Below, piece by piece: positions 24,001 through 31,548 of a stretch of 64,000 nucleotides of DNA (position 1 is the first letter of the stretch; every line of letters begins with the position of its first letter). The stretch comes from Planctomycetaceae bacterium (GTDB taxonomy: Bacteria; Planctomycetota; Phycisphaerae; SM23-33): assembly GCA_039680605.1 (NCBI GenBank), contig JBDKTA010000009.1, positions 124,001-188,000 on the forward strand, given 5' to 3'. Under the pieces are notes generated by a model. The model ran no database searches and was not told where the DNA came from. It saw nothing but the letters and a program-made list of their open reading frames with translations. The position numbers were made by a program, and so were the translations under genes.

Positions 24001-24783
24001 ACCGTGCGCGTCAAGGGCAAGATCGACCGCGTCGATCGCGTGAGCTTCGAAGGGCACGAGGGGCTGATGGTCGTCGACTACAAGACCGGCGCCCTGCCGC
24101 GACCCGACGCCATCAAGGCCGCCCAGAACGTGCAACTGCCCGTCTACATCAAAGCCGCCGAGGCGCTGCTGGGGGCCAAATGCATCGGCGGCCTGTTTGA
24201 CCACGTCAGCGGCGGCAAGGTCCGACGCCTGTTTTTCGCCGAGATCGCCTGCTCGCGGGGCAAGTACAAGATCAACGAGGCCTTCGCTGAGCAACTCGAT
24301 GAGGCCCTGGCGGCCATCGGGCGCACGGTCGAGTCCATCCGCGCTGGGCGATTCGACCTGATGCCCGCCGGCGGGTGCGACTACTGCGACTATCGCCAGA
24401 TCTGCCAGTACGTCGAGGCGCGGCAGGAGGTTAAAGCTGCCGCCGGGGAGCATGGGCGGGACGCCCATGCCACACAGCAAGAGCATGGGCGGGACGCCCA
24501 TGCCACACTGCAGGAGGGTGCCACGCACAACTCCGTTGTGCGTGTCCCTGACCGTTCCGCCGACGACTCCCAAGAGCATGGGCGAGACGCCCATGCCACA
24601 CAGCAAGAGCATGGGCGGGACGCCCATGCCACACAGCAAGAGCATGGGCGAGACGCCCATGCCACACAGCAAGAGCATGGGCGGGACGCCCATGCCACAA
24701 AGCAAGAGCATGGGCGGGACGCCCATGCCACACAGCAAGAGCATGGGCGGGACGCCCATGCCACGGGGGAGGGTCCCCCATGA
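21085..24783 (+). CDS. addB: AddB-like ATP-dependent nuclease subunit
   Basis: The protein has 1232 residues. Residues 26-33 (GPAGSGKT) are a Walker A in an otherwise degraded SF1 helicase core, as in AddB. The C-terminal PD-(D/E)XK nuclease has VVDYKTG near residue 997. A single cysteine (FGLCPWRFF, ~826) plus CDYCDYRQIC (~1097) fits the four-cysteine iron-sulfur site of AddB. It should pair with the next gene product to resect DNA ends for RecA-dependent repair. Unusual: the last ~115 residues are a tandem array of EHGRDAHATQQ units made by a 33-bp palindromic DNA repeat, and another palindrome sits in frame at 22163-22186. ATGA overlap with the next gene. Confidence 0.85.
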   Translation: MSNVDRGACDILGRVGGSSCRVVLLRGPAGSGKTRACLEFYRSFEPTSTRRCLYLVPNAPAGSSVRRQLLSAGGGVLVAPMVRTFAELAQGVLAASPSPGRLMSGPARMILLRRIVDELSASRKLEALESVVDTPGVVAALDRAIAELKRAAIEPETLAQAVAGGSAKCRDLLNVYRLYQDHLLRHGLYDVEGQMWQVRDVLTSADGGFGDRGSAGLRPCAPRHPETSLPGLETVAAVAVDGFTDFTPTQLAILSLLARRSERILITLPWAQDGRERMWHWTARTLNKIRETFGGDLEEIALDAPAGGGGLAELAGKLFTADAPPMASPGALRVVAAPGTEAEVWAVAQAVKKLLVGADSQAGKPVPPGSIAVLARSLEAYRPTIARVFAACDIPIAHPSGPLTDEPIVRFLLAAAAIAPRQEFADVLAVLRSSYFRPQALGDFTPATAAVAEMIIRQGNVLEGRAAYARAVKSYAARAARAEADNEDGEEPAVRLGPLDCSRDEIVNAGEMLERLFDLTDAAATSGIAKLVDELQLRAAACGHADTLLVARDLRALAALEGALGELEGAAAGIVAVGLAPSRHGTLPLPHLRSALGAAAAKPARTESLVDVLDVLDARAVRYEHVFILGLGEGQFPPASAESPLAGEADRTLWAARGIELDSRSDLTAREMLLFYLAISRAEQSLTLTYQHTDAGGRAGSRGAFLETLLECIDSPSESKIPPGAFVPPQAEIACRQDAVNAGIGGLFDSSSPPAGGALAWAAANERAAVSLAARGIWARHRRWLSAPCDAYDGRIGDPSLLAALGKHFGEDHAFSASQLNTFGLCPWRFFGKYVLQLEPLEEPQRRIEPVERGIFCHEVLCRVMMRLRDGGAVRLAAVGADALAAALTDAVAQASDVLGAKYAAYPRLWELQRQRMHQDIGDYLAARSSQDALAAESVAFELGFGLDARAAEGPADPAGTNEPVSIATPTGTVRVKGKIDRVDRVSFEGHEGLMVVDYKTGALPRPDAIKAAQNVQLPVYIKAAEALLGAKCIGGLFDHVSGGKVRRLFFAEIACSRGKYKINEAFAEQLDEALAAIGRTVESIRAGRFDLMPAGGCDYCDYRQICQYVEARQEVKAAAGEHGRDAHATQQEHGRDAHATLQEGATHNSVVRVPDRSADDSQEHGRDAHATQQEHGRDAHATQQEHGRDAHATQQEHGRDAHATKQEHGRDAHATQQEHGRDAHATGEGPP
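22163..22186. repeat. CACAGGCTTTCC-type palindrome inside addB-like gene
   Basis: The 24-bp unit contains the complement of CACAGGCTTTCCAGCCTGTG and lies in frame, encoding SQAGKPVP near residue 360. The same unit occurs in the addA-like gene (26208-26262) and in the lemA-htpX spacer (58247-58299). Confidence 0.75.
24448..24771. repeat. Tandem array of a 33-bp palindromic unit
   Basis: Eight units of GAGCATGGGCGGGACGCC continuing CATGCCACACAGCAA occur at 24448, 24481, 24574, 24607, 24640, 24673, 24706 and 24739. Each contains the palindrome GCATGGGCG..CGCCCATGC. Units alternate between GCGGGAC and GCGAGAC. After the second unit, 60 bp intervenes and includes another dispersed repeat (24517-24548). 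The period is a multiple of three, so the addB-like frame stays open. Confidence 0.92.
24517..24548. repeat. GCACAACTCCGTTGTGC-type repeat, copy 1
   Basis: A 32-bp unit containing the hairpin GCACAACTCCGTTGTGC is identical to 50959-50990, where it lies between a histidine kinase gene and the LarA-like gene. Here it is inside the addB-like coding frame and inside the 33-bp array. Confidence 0.85.
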
Positions 24784-27700
24784 GCGAGGCGGCGCCCAAA
24801 CTGACCGCGGTGCAGGCCCAGGCCGTTGAGAACGGCCGACAGAGCCTGGCGCTATCCAGCGGGGCCGGCTGCGGCAAGACGCTCGTGCTGGCGCTGCGGT
24901 TCACGCGGTTGCTTGAAGAACACCCCGACCCCGCCAACGCCCTGGGGCGCCTGGTGGCTATCACGTTCACCGAGAAAGCCGCCGCCGAGATGCGCCAGCG
25001 CGTGCGGCGAGAGCTGACCAAGGCCGCCCACCGCACCACCGGCGAGGCGCGCCGGCAGTACCGCCAGTGGATCTCGCAACTCCCCCAGGCGCGCATCTCG
25101 ACGATCCACAGCTTCTGCTCGGCGCTGCTGCGCAGCCGGGCCATCGAGGCGGGAGTCGATCCGGATTTTGCCGTCTGCGCCGACGAGATGCTCAGCAGGT
25201 CGATGATCGCCGACGCCGCACAGCAGGCGGTGCTCGAGGCCGTCGAGGGCGGCGGGCAGGAGATCGCCGACCTGCTGGCGGCCTGCACGTTCCAGCGCGT
25301 GCTCGACCAGGTGCGAGACCTCGTCGACATGCGCAGCCGCTTCAACCCTGCAGATTTCACCGACCCGGCCATCACGCTGAAGCGATGGCAGGACGCCCTG
25401 CCGCGGCTTCGCAGCGCCGCCTGGCAGAGGCTGGAGAATGACGCGGTCATCCGGACAGCCCTGGCGGAGCTGGCGACGTTCCATTGCACCTCGCCGGCGG
25501 ACAAACTGCTGGCATTTCACGAGCAGGCGCTGGAGCTGGGTCAGCGGCTGGTGGGCGACGCCGCGTCGCGCACACCCGAGACGTTCGAGCAGATGGCGGC
25601 AGTGCGCCCCGTGGCGGTTGGTTCCGATAAAAGCTGGGGCGGCGAAAAAGGCGCCGCCAAGGCCGTGCGAGACCAGATCAAGCTGCTGCGCGAGCGGCTC
25701 GAAACGGAATACGAGATTTTCTCGCGAGAGATCGGTCCGGCCGACAAGCAGGCGGCGGAACTGCTGGCCACGCTGGCGCAGGCCGCGGTAGCGGCGACGA
25801 AAATCTACGACGCCCGCAAGCGCGCCCGGGGATTGCTGGACTTCGAAGACCTGCTTATCCGCACTGAGGCGCTGCTGGCAGCCGACGCGTCCGTGCGCGA
25901 CAGCCTGGCCCGCCAGGCGGACCAGTACCTCGTCGATGAGTGCCAGGACACCGACGCGCTGCAGATGCGGCTGTTGAACTGGCTGATCTGCGGCCGCGGC
26001 GAGGGCGGGGCGGTTCCCGAGGGCAAGCTGTTCCTGGTAGGCGACGCCAAGCAGAGCATCTATCGCTTCCGGGGGGCGCAGGTGGAGGTTTTCGAGCAGC
26101 TCTGCACGCGCCTGGGGCGCGAGGGCAACAAGAGCTTGGACATTTCCTTCCGCACGCACCGCGCGGGGCTGGAGTTCGTCAACCATCTCTTCGCTCCGCT
26201 GCTGGAAGTGGCACAGGCTTTCCAGCCTGTGTCGGCATCACAGCCTGGAAAGGCTGTGCCACAGTACGTGCCCGTCAAGGCCAATCGAAAGGAACTGCCG
26301 CCCGGGCCTTCAGTCGAGATTCTGCTGGCCGCGCCCCAGGACGGCGGCGACGACGCCCGCACCATGGCCCAGGCCCAGGCGGTGCTCACGGCCAGGCGAA
26401 TCCACCAGATGATCGCGAACCAGGAAAGGCGCGTCTGGGACCGCCAGGCCAACGACTGGCGGGCGGTGCGCCCCGGCGACATCGCCATCCTCTTCGCCCG
26501 CATGACGCCCAGCCCGGACTTCGAGCGGGCCCTGGCCGCGTGCGACGTCCCCTACTACGTCGTGGCCGGCACGGGCTTCTTCCGACAGCAGGAGGTTTTC
26601 GACCTGCTCAACGCCCTGCGCGTCATCGACAATCCCTTCGACGACGTCTCGCTGATGGGCGTGCTCCGCAGCAGCATGTTCGCCCTGGACGACAACGCCC
26701 TGATGCACATCGCCTCGCGCTGCAGCCGCCCGTACCTACACGCGTTGCAGGCGGCGGACCTGTCCGATGCCCTGCCGCCCGGTGACGCCGCCGCGCTGCG
26801 GACGGCTGTCACGTGCATCACCCGCCTGCATGCAGCCAAGGACGCGATGGCCATCGATGCGATGATCGGCGAGCTGCTGGGCGCGACCGGATTCGAAGCC
26901 TCGCTGCTGGCCCAGGGACGCGGCAGCCGCCCCCTGGGCAACCTGAGGATGCTGATCGACATGGCCCGGCGGGCCTCGTCCGACGGGATGAGCCTGGCCG
27001 CCTTCATCGCCCAGGCCGGCGAGATGATCCTCGACGACTCGCGCTACGAGCAGGCGGCGGTGGCGGCGGAAGAGCAGGACGTCGTTCGCCTGATGACAAT
27101 CCACAAGGCCAAGGGGCTGGAGTTCCCCGTGGTGATCGTTCCGGACCTCAGTTCCGGCAGCCGCCCCTCGACCGCCGCCGTTCTGGGACGCGCCGATCTG
27201 GGCCTGACGTGCAAACCGCCCCAGCCCGATGACGGCGAAGAAGACGCGCCCACCCCGCTGATGTACGACCTGGCCCGGCGACTCGAAGCGGCGGAAGATC
27301 GACGCGAGGATCTGCGCCGACTCTACGTCGCCGTCACGCGCCACCAGGACCACCTGATCCTCGTCGGCGCCGATGTCCGCAGCGAGAGCGGGCAGTTCAA
27401 ACCCTCCTCCAGTCCGCTGGCCGAGATGGACTCGGTGCTGGGCATCGCCGCGGCGATCGACTCGGGCCAACAGACGCTGCCTTACGCCGGCGGGTTCCAA
27501 GCCAGCGTTGCCAGCCAGGCGGCGGGGGCGATGCCCCGGATAAAACCGGCGGCTCGCAAGGGGACGGCCCTGCTGGCGCAGTCGGCGAATGGGGATGATT
27601 TGGCGGCAAGAGTTCTTGACGCCGCCGGAGGGGAGAGTCTCGCCGACACGGCGGCTGAGAAACGGCCGCCATCTGGAGTTCCGGGGCTGCTGGGGGTCCT

Positions 27701-28508
27701 GCCGGCAGAGAATGCGCAACTCACGGTGGCGGTGACGGCTTTGGCGGATTTTCAAACCTGTCCCATGCTTTACCGCTGGCGCTACGAACTGGCCGTGCCG
27801 GAGATTCCCGCCCGTGCGATCATTGGCAAACAGGGCGACGGCGATGAAATCGGTGTCGCCATGCCACCGGGCCCTGCTATCGCCGGGTTCGATGCCGCCC
27901 AGCAAGGCACGCTGTTTCATCGGTGCATGGAACTGCTGAATCCGCCGGCCGCCCAGACGGCGGGCGAACTGGTGTCCGCCGCGGCGGCGCAGTTGGGGAT
28001 GGACCTGGGCTCCCAAGCCACCGAGGCCGCCGCGCAGTTGCAGGACATGCTCGACCGCCTGGTTGCCCAGCCGTTCTGGGGCGGTCTGTCCAGCAGCCGC
28101 CGGCGACTGCCGGAGCTGTCCTTCGCGTTGGAATGCGGCCGCCTGACGCTGCGCGGGCAGATCGACCTGCTGTACCAGGACGAGGGCGGATGGCACATCA
28201 TCGACTACAAGAGCGACCGCGTCACCCCGGACGACGTGCCCGCCAAGGTCGAGCACTACCGCCTTCAGATGGCCGCTTACGCCCTGGCAGCGGCGAAAAT
28301 TCTGGGCGAACCGGTGGCCGACGCGACTCTGTACTTCCTTCGCCCGGGCGTGGCGGCGTGCGTCTACGCCGGTCAAAGCGGGCAGGCGGCCCGGTCGACG
28401 ATCGACGCGGTGGCTGAGGAGTTGCTCCGCTGCCGCCGCGGCGGGCGCTTTGAGCGCCGCCGGGGCCAGTACTGCAATTACTGCCACTACCGAACCTTGT
28501 GCGAATGA
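24780..28508 (+). CDS. addA: AddA-like helicase-nuclease subunit
   Basis: The protein has 1242 residues. SF1A helicase motifs are intact: Walker A SSGAGCGKT, Ia VAITFTEKAAAEM, II DECQDTD, III VGDAKQSIYRFRGAQ, IV ISFRTHR, V TIHKAKGLEFPVVIV and VI YVAVTRHQDHL. The C-terminal nuclease has LRGQIDLLY and IIDYKSD. It also has cysteines in FQTCPMLYR and CNYCHYRTLC with the same C-x2-C-x5-C spacing as its AddB-like partner, which is not usual for AddA and suggests a second iron-sulfur nuclease. It overlaps addB by ATGA. A palindromic element is in frame at 26208-26262. The structured repeat follows directly after the stop. Confidence 0.87.
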   Translation: MSEAAPKLTAVQAQAVENGRQSLALSSGAGCGKTLVLALRFTRLLEEHPDPANALGRLVAITFTEKAAAEMRQRVRRELTKAAHRTTGEARRQYRQWISQLPQARISTIHSFCSALLRSRAIEAGVDPDFAVCADEMLSRSMIADAAQQAVLEAVEGGGQEIADLLAACTFQRVLDQVRDLVDMRSRFNPADFTDPAITLKRWQDALPRLRSAAWQRLENDAVIRTALAELATFHCTSPADKLLAFHEQALELGQRLVGDAASRTPETFEQMAAVRPVAVGSDKSWGGEKGAAKAVRDQIKLLRERLETEYEIFSREIGPADKQAAELLATLAQAAVAATKIYDARKRARGLLDFEDLLIRTEALLAADASVRDSLARQADQYLVDECQDTDALQMRLLNWLICGRGEGGAVPEGKLFLVGDAKQSIYRFRGAQVEVFEQLCTRLGREGNKSLDISFRTHRAGLEFVNHLFAPLLEVAQAFQPVSASQPGKAVPQYVPVKANRKELPPGPSVEILLAAPQDGGDDARTMAQAQAVLTARRIHQMIANQERRVWDRQANDWRAVRPGDIAILFARMTPSPDFERALAACDVPYYVVAGTGFFRQQEVFDLLNALRVIDNPFDDVSLMGVLRSSMFALDDNALMHIASRCSRPYLHALQAADLSDALPPGDAAALRTAVTCITRLHAAKDAMAIDAMIGELLGATGFEASLLAQGRGSRPLGNLRMLIDMARRASSDGMSLAAFIAQAGEMILDDSRYEQAAVAAEEQDVVRLMTIHKAKGLEFPVVIVPDLSSGSRPSTAAVLGRADLGLTCKPPQPDDGEEDAPTPLMYDLARRLEAAEDRREDLRRLYVAVTRHQDHLILVGADVRSESGQFKPSSSPLAEMDSVLGIAAAIDSGQQTLPYAGGFQASVASQAAGAMPRIKPAARKGTALLAQSANGDDLAARVLDAAGGESLADTAAEKRPPSGVPGLLGVLPAENAQLTVAVTALADFQTCPMLYRWRYELAVPEIPARAIIGKQGDGDEIGVAMPPGPAIAGFDAAQQGTLFHRCMELLNPPAAQTAGELVSAAAAQLGMDLGSQATEAAAQLQDMLDRLVAQPFWGGLSSSRRRLPELSFALECGRLTLRGQIDLLYQDEGGWHIIDYKSDRVTPDDVPAKVEHYRLQMAAYALAAAKILGEPVADATLYFLRPGVAACVYAGQSGQAARSTIDAVAEELLRCRRGGRFERRRGQYCNYCHYRTLCE
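26208..26262. repeat. Paired CACAGGCTTTCC-type palindromes inside addA-like gene
   Basis: The sequence GTGGCACAGGCTTTCCAGCC followed by a second, inverted unit forms a 55-bp inverted structure. It is in frame and encodes AQAFQPVSASQPGKAVP, near residues 477-494, just after helicase motif IV. It is very similar to the non-coding copy at 58247-58299. Confidence 0.85.
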
Positions 28509-28613
28509 TGCGGGGAAAGTCGCGCCGTTTCCATCTCTGGGCGCAAGTATTCATCAAAGCCAAACAGCGGCTTTGATAAATACTTGGTGCCTCCGCCGCG
28601 ACTTTCCCCGCAT
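28508..28613. repeat. Structured multi-hairpin repeat, copy 2
   Basis: The outer stem is a perfect 17-bp pair (ATGCGGGGAAAGTCGCG at 28508-28524 and its complement at 28597-28613). Inside is hairpin A (AAGTATTCATCAAAGCC with its complement). Hairpin B of the other copies is missing, and the left inner arm is replaced by unrelated sequence. It starts at the last base of the addA-like stop codon. Confidence 0.85.
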
Positions 28614-28635
28614 GACTGAGGCATTATAAAACCCG

Positions 28636-28663
28636 TTGAATATTGACCCCGACGCGGTATGAT
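28636..28663 (+). promoter_or_regulatory. Predicted sigma-70 promoter of the PIN/TRAM gene
   Basis: TTGAAT (28636-28641) and TATGAT (28658-28663) are 16 bp apart. Downstream, AGACCC/GGGTCT at 28681-28697 can form a leader hairpin before the gene start at 28728. Confidence 0.55.
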
Positions 28664-28727
28664 CGTGATGCAACGGGGTTAGACCCGTATTGGGTCTGAT
28701 CGTGTCTTTTAAGGACGGATATTCGAC

Positions 28728-29834
28728 ATGGTTCTGTACTTCATCCGCATGATCTTTCTGCTGATCGTCATTGCGCTGACGACGTTCTTCGCGTTCCAGA
28801 AAGACGCGGCCTCCCAGGGCGAGGTCACCTCCCGCGGGACGGCCTACATCATCCTTTATATCACCATCCCGGTGCTGGCGGCCTTTGCCCTGGTGCTGGT
28901 GGACATCCTCTGGCGCCGCAAGCGCCTGCAGATGATCAGCGGTTTGTTCTTCGGGATCATCGGCGGGCTGATTATCGCCTTCGGTCTGGGGCTGATCGTG
29001 GACCTGGTAGCCCAGATTTTCCCGGTCTTCAATCAGGACCAGGGGCTCAAGCTGGCCGTGCCGCTGGTGAAGGTGCTCGTCGGGGCCATGGCGGTCTTCC
29101 TGTGCGTGACGTTCGTGCTGCAGACCAAGGACGACTTCCGCTTTGTGATTCCCTACGTCGAGTTCGCCAAGGAGTCCCGCGGCCCGCGCCCGCTGCTGCT
29201 GGACACGTCGGTGATCATCGACGGGCGCATCGCCGACGTCGCCGCCACGGGCATCCTGGAGTCCGAAGTCATCGTCCCGCGATTCGTGCTGACCGAACTG
29301 CAGGCCGTGGCGGATTCGGCCGACAAGCTCAAGCGAAACCGCGGTCGCCGCGGACTGGACGTGCTGGACAAGCTGCAGGACAGCCCCAAGCTCAACCTGG
29401 TCATCTCGGACCTGAGCATTCCGGACGTGGAAGTCCTTACCGAGGTCGACGCCAAGCTCGTGGCGATGGCCCGCCACATCAACGCCCGCGTCGTCACCAA
29501 CGACTACAATCTCAACAAGATCGCCCAATTGCGCGGCGTGGACGTGATCAACATCAACGACCTGGCCAACGGTCTCAAGCCCGTCGTCCTGCCCGGCGAA
29601 TCGCTGAAGATCAAGGTGCTGCGCCCCGGCGAAGACTCCGGCCAGGGGGTCGGATACCTCGACGACGGAACGATGGTCGTGGCCGAGCAGGCGCGCGACT
29701 TTATCGGTCGCGAGATCACGATCGTCGTCACCAGCGTGCTGCAGACCTCGGCCGGTCGGATGATTTTCGGCAAGCTCGACGCCGATCGCACGCTGGGCCC
29801 CAACGGGCGTCCGAAGCCTTCGGCGCAGGTCTGA
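28728..29834 (+). CDS. Membrane-anchored PIN/TRAM-domain protein (YacL-like)
   Basis: The protein has 368 residues. Four membrane helices lie in residues ~1-130. A PIN domain follows (~145-275) with acidic sites in LLLDTSVIIDGR, the ELQ of VLTELQAVAD, DAKLVAMA and VVTNDYNLNK. A TRAM RNA-binding domain ends the protein (~285-355). This is the YacL layout, in which a nuclease-like PIN domain is tethered to the membrane; the acidic residues look complete, so ribonuclease activity is plausible. The ATG has AAGGA about 12 bp upstream, a wide spacing. Confidence 0.9.
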   Translation: MVLYFIRMIFLLIVIALTTFFAFQKDAASQGEVTSRGTAYIILYITIPVLAAFALVLVDILWRRKRLQMISGLFFGIIGGLIIAFGLGLIVDLVAQIFPVFNQDQGLKLAVPLVKVLVGAMAVFLCVTFVLQTKDDFRFVIPYVEFAKESRGPRPLLLDTSVIIDGRIADVAATGILESEVIVPRFVLTELQAVADSADKLKRNRGRRGLDVLDKLQDSPKLNLVISDLSIPDVEVLTEVDAKLVAMARHINARVVTNDYNLNKIAQLRGVDVININDLANGLKPVVLPGESLKIKVLRPGEDSGQGVGYLDDGTMVVAEQARDFIGREITIVVTSVLQTSAGRMIFGKLDADRTLGPNGRPKPSAQV

Positions 29835-29943
29835 GATTTGGGATTTCCGCCGGATACTGAAAGCGGCGCCCTATTCGTCTCTGGCATCGGTTGGCGAACA
29901 TGTGTAGAATAGCACAGGAACACGAGGCCCTAAGGGATTGCGC

Positions 29944-30627
29944 ATGGCCAAGATATCTCTATCGGAACATATGAAACCTGGCGCCGTCGACGAGACCGAC
30001 GCCCAGAATGCCGGACCGTTCATCACGATCTCGCGCCAGGCCGGGTGCTACGGGTTTTCGCTGGGACTGCTGCTGATGGAAATTCTCAACGAAGACATCC
30101 CCGCCTCCACGGCGACCTGGAAGATCTATCACAAGGAAATCCTCTCCAAGCTCGCCACCGAGACGAACGTGGCTGAGGAGTTCATCGAGAAGCAGCGCCG
30201 CGCCAAGCAGGGCTTTCTGGAAGGGCTGTTCCGATCGCTGTCGAAGGACCAGGCGCCCTCCGGCCAGGCGATCCGCAACCGCATTACCACGATCATCCGC
30301 GGCCTGGCGATCGAGGGGCACGCGATCCTGATCGGCCAGGGCGCCATCGGGGCCACGCAGGACCTGCCCAACGGCCTGTCGGTTCGCGTCGAGGCGCCGG
30401 AGAACTGGCGCGTCAAGCAGGTGGCGTTCCGCGAGGGGTTGGGCGAAACCCAGGCTCGCCTGAGAATCCGCGCGATGGAAGAGGAGCGGGAATATCTGCG
30501 GCGGATGTACGAAACCTCCGCCTCGCAGCGACCCCGCTTCAACGTCACCTATGATTGTTCGGTCTTTTCGCTGGCCCAGATTGCCCAGCAGGTTGTCTAT
30601 GCCATGAAACTGCTCAAGATTATCTAG
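29944..30627 (+). CDS. Cytidylate-kinase-like family protein
   Basis: This 227-residue protein fits the cytidylate kinase-like family (Cytidylate_kin2). The P-loop region reads ITISRQAGCYGFSLG, where the family usually has a Gly-Ser-Gly-rich loop, so nucleotide binding may be altered. Further family features are AILIGQGAIGATQDLPNGLS and the arginine-rich lid region REGLGETQARLRIRAMEEE. The start at 29944 has AAGGG 8 bp upstream. It is 12 bp before the next gene, so the two may be co-transcribed. The substrate is unknown. Confidence 0.75.
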   Translation: MAKISLSEHMKPGAVDETDAQNAGPFITISRQAGCYGFSLGLLLMEILNEDIPASTATWKIYHKEILSKLATETNVAEEFIEKQRRAKQGFLEGLFRSLSKDQAPSGQAIRNRITTIIRGLAIEGHAILIGQGAIGATQDLPNGLSVRVEAPENWRVKQVAFREGLGETQARLRIRAMEEEREYLRRMYETSASQRPRFNVTYDCSVFSLAQIAQQVVYAMKLLKII

Positions 30628-30639
30628 AGAGGCCTTATC

Positions 30640-31440
30640 ATGATGTACGCATTGCTCTCGCTTGTTCTGATGGCCGCCAAACCCGCCCCCGCCCCCACCA
30701 CCCAGCCCGCGACCGCCGAGAACAAGATCCTGGCGGCGGTGATGGATGTTCGAGCCAAGCAGATCGAAATCGCCGACAGGCAGTACAAGACCGCTGTCGA
30801 CAACGCCGCCAAGAGTCACGCACAGGCCGTCGATGGGGCCAACAAAAACGCCGTGAAGACTCTGATCTCGCACGCCCGGACTTTCACGCAGTCGGGCAAG
30901 CTCGCCGAGGCGATCACCGCCTACAAACTCATCTGCCGCTTTGAGCCGACGCACCCCGAGGCGCTGGCGGCCCTGAAGTCGGTGGGAATCACTCCCGAAG
31001 CCCCGCAGGCCGCCGCGGACCCGGCGACGCCGGCGGCCGGCGGCGCCACAAAGACCGCAGCGGCAGCGGGAAATCCCCCCGCGGCCCAACCCGCGGCGCC
31101 GGCGGTGGAGCACACCTGGCAGCAGGCGGTGCAGTGCCCGGTCGACAGTTCGCAGTGGATCACGGTCGTCCAACTCACCCAAGGCCAGACTGTCGATTTC
31201 ACCGTGACGGGCGCCTGGACCCTGAACGGAAAGGAAATCGGCCCCCAAGGCATCCCCGCCGAGGGAGTCGTCCTCCACGGGCGCGTCAGTACCATGCCCA
31301 ACACGCCGTTCGTCATCGAACCCAAGGGTTCCTTCAAGGCTCCGGTCGCCGGTCTGTTGCAGGTCCTCATGACCATGCCTGAGGCACGCCGCAAAGACGC
31401 CAAGGGTCGCCTGCAGATCCTGGTCGCCATCCGAAAATGA
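30640..31440 (+). CDS. Exported protein with TPR-like region
   Basis: The 266-residue protein begins with a short signal peptide (MMYALLSLVLMAAKPA). Residues ~30-125 are helical (AEAITAYKLICRFEPTHPEA resembles one TPR unit). A low-complexity Ala/Pro stretch (~130-165) is followed by a beta-rich C-terminal domain (VDFTVTGAWTLNGKEIGPQG). It has a GAGAGG ribosome binding site. The family is not recognised. It may share a transcript with the cytidylate-kinase-like gene and lies upstream of the V-ATPase operon. Confidence 0.7.
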   Translation: MMYALLSLVLMAAKPAPAPTTQPATAENKILAAVMDVRAKQIEIADRQYKTAVDNAAKSHAQAVDGANKNAVKTLISHARTFTQSGKLAEAITAYKLICRFEPTHPEALAALKSVGITPEAPQAAADPATPAAGGATKTAAAAGNPPAAQPAAPAVEHTWQQAVQCPVDSSQWITVVQLTQGQTVDFTVTGAWTLNGKEIGPQGIPAEGVVLHGRVSTMPNTPFVIEPKGSFKAPVAGLLQVLMTMPEARRKDAKGRLQILVAIRK

Positions 31441-31548
31441 GTCCTCAAGGTTACGCCAGAACACGCGACAACTACTGTAGATTGTCCCGCGCTCGTGATA
31501 TGCTCTGCAGAACGATTGGGACAGCCTACATTCTTTAGGAGCCGGTCG

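Noticed and set aside
24448-24771. Direct repeats suggesting a CRISPR array
   Set aside because: Units are contiguous without unique spacers, lie in a coding frame, and no cas gene is near.
21085-28508. AddAB-like pair as part of a phage-defence island
   Set aside because: The neighbours are housekeeping or unrelated genes and no other defence gene apart from a distant toxin-antitoxin pair is present.
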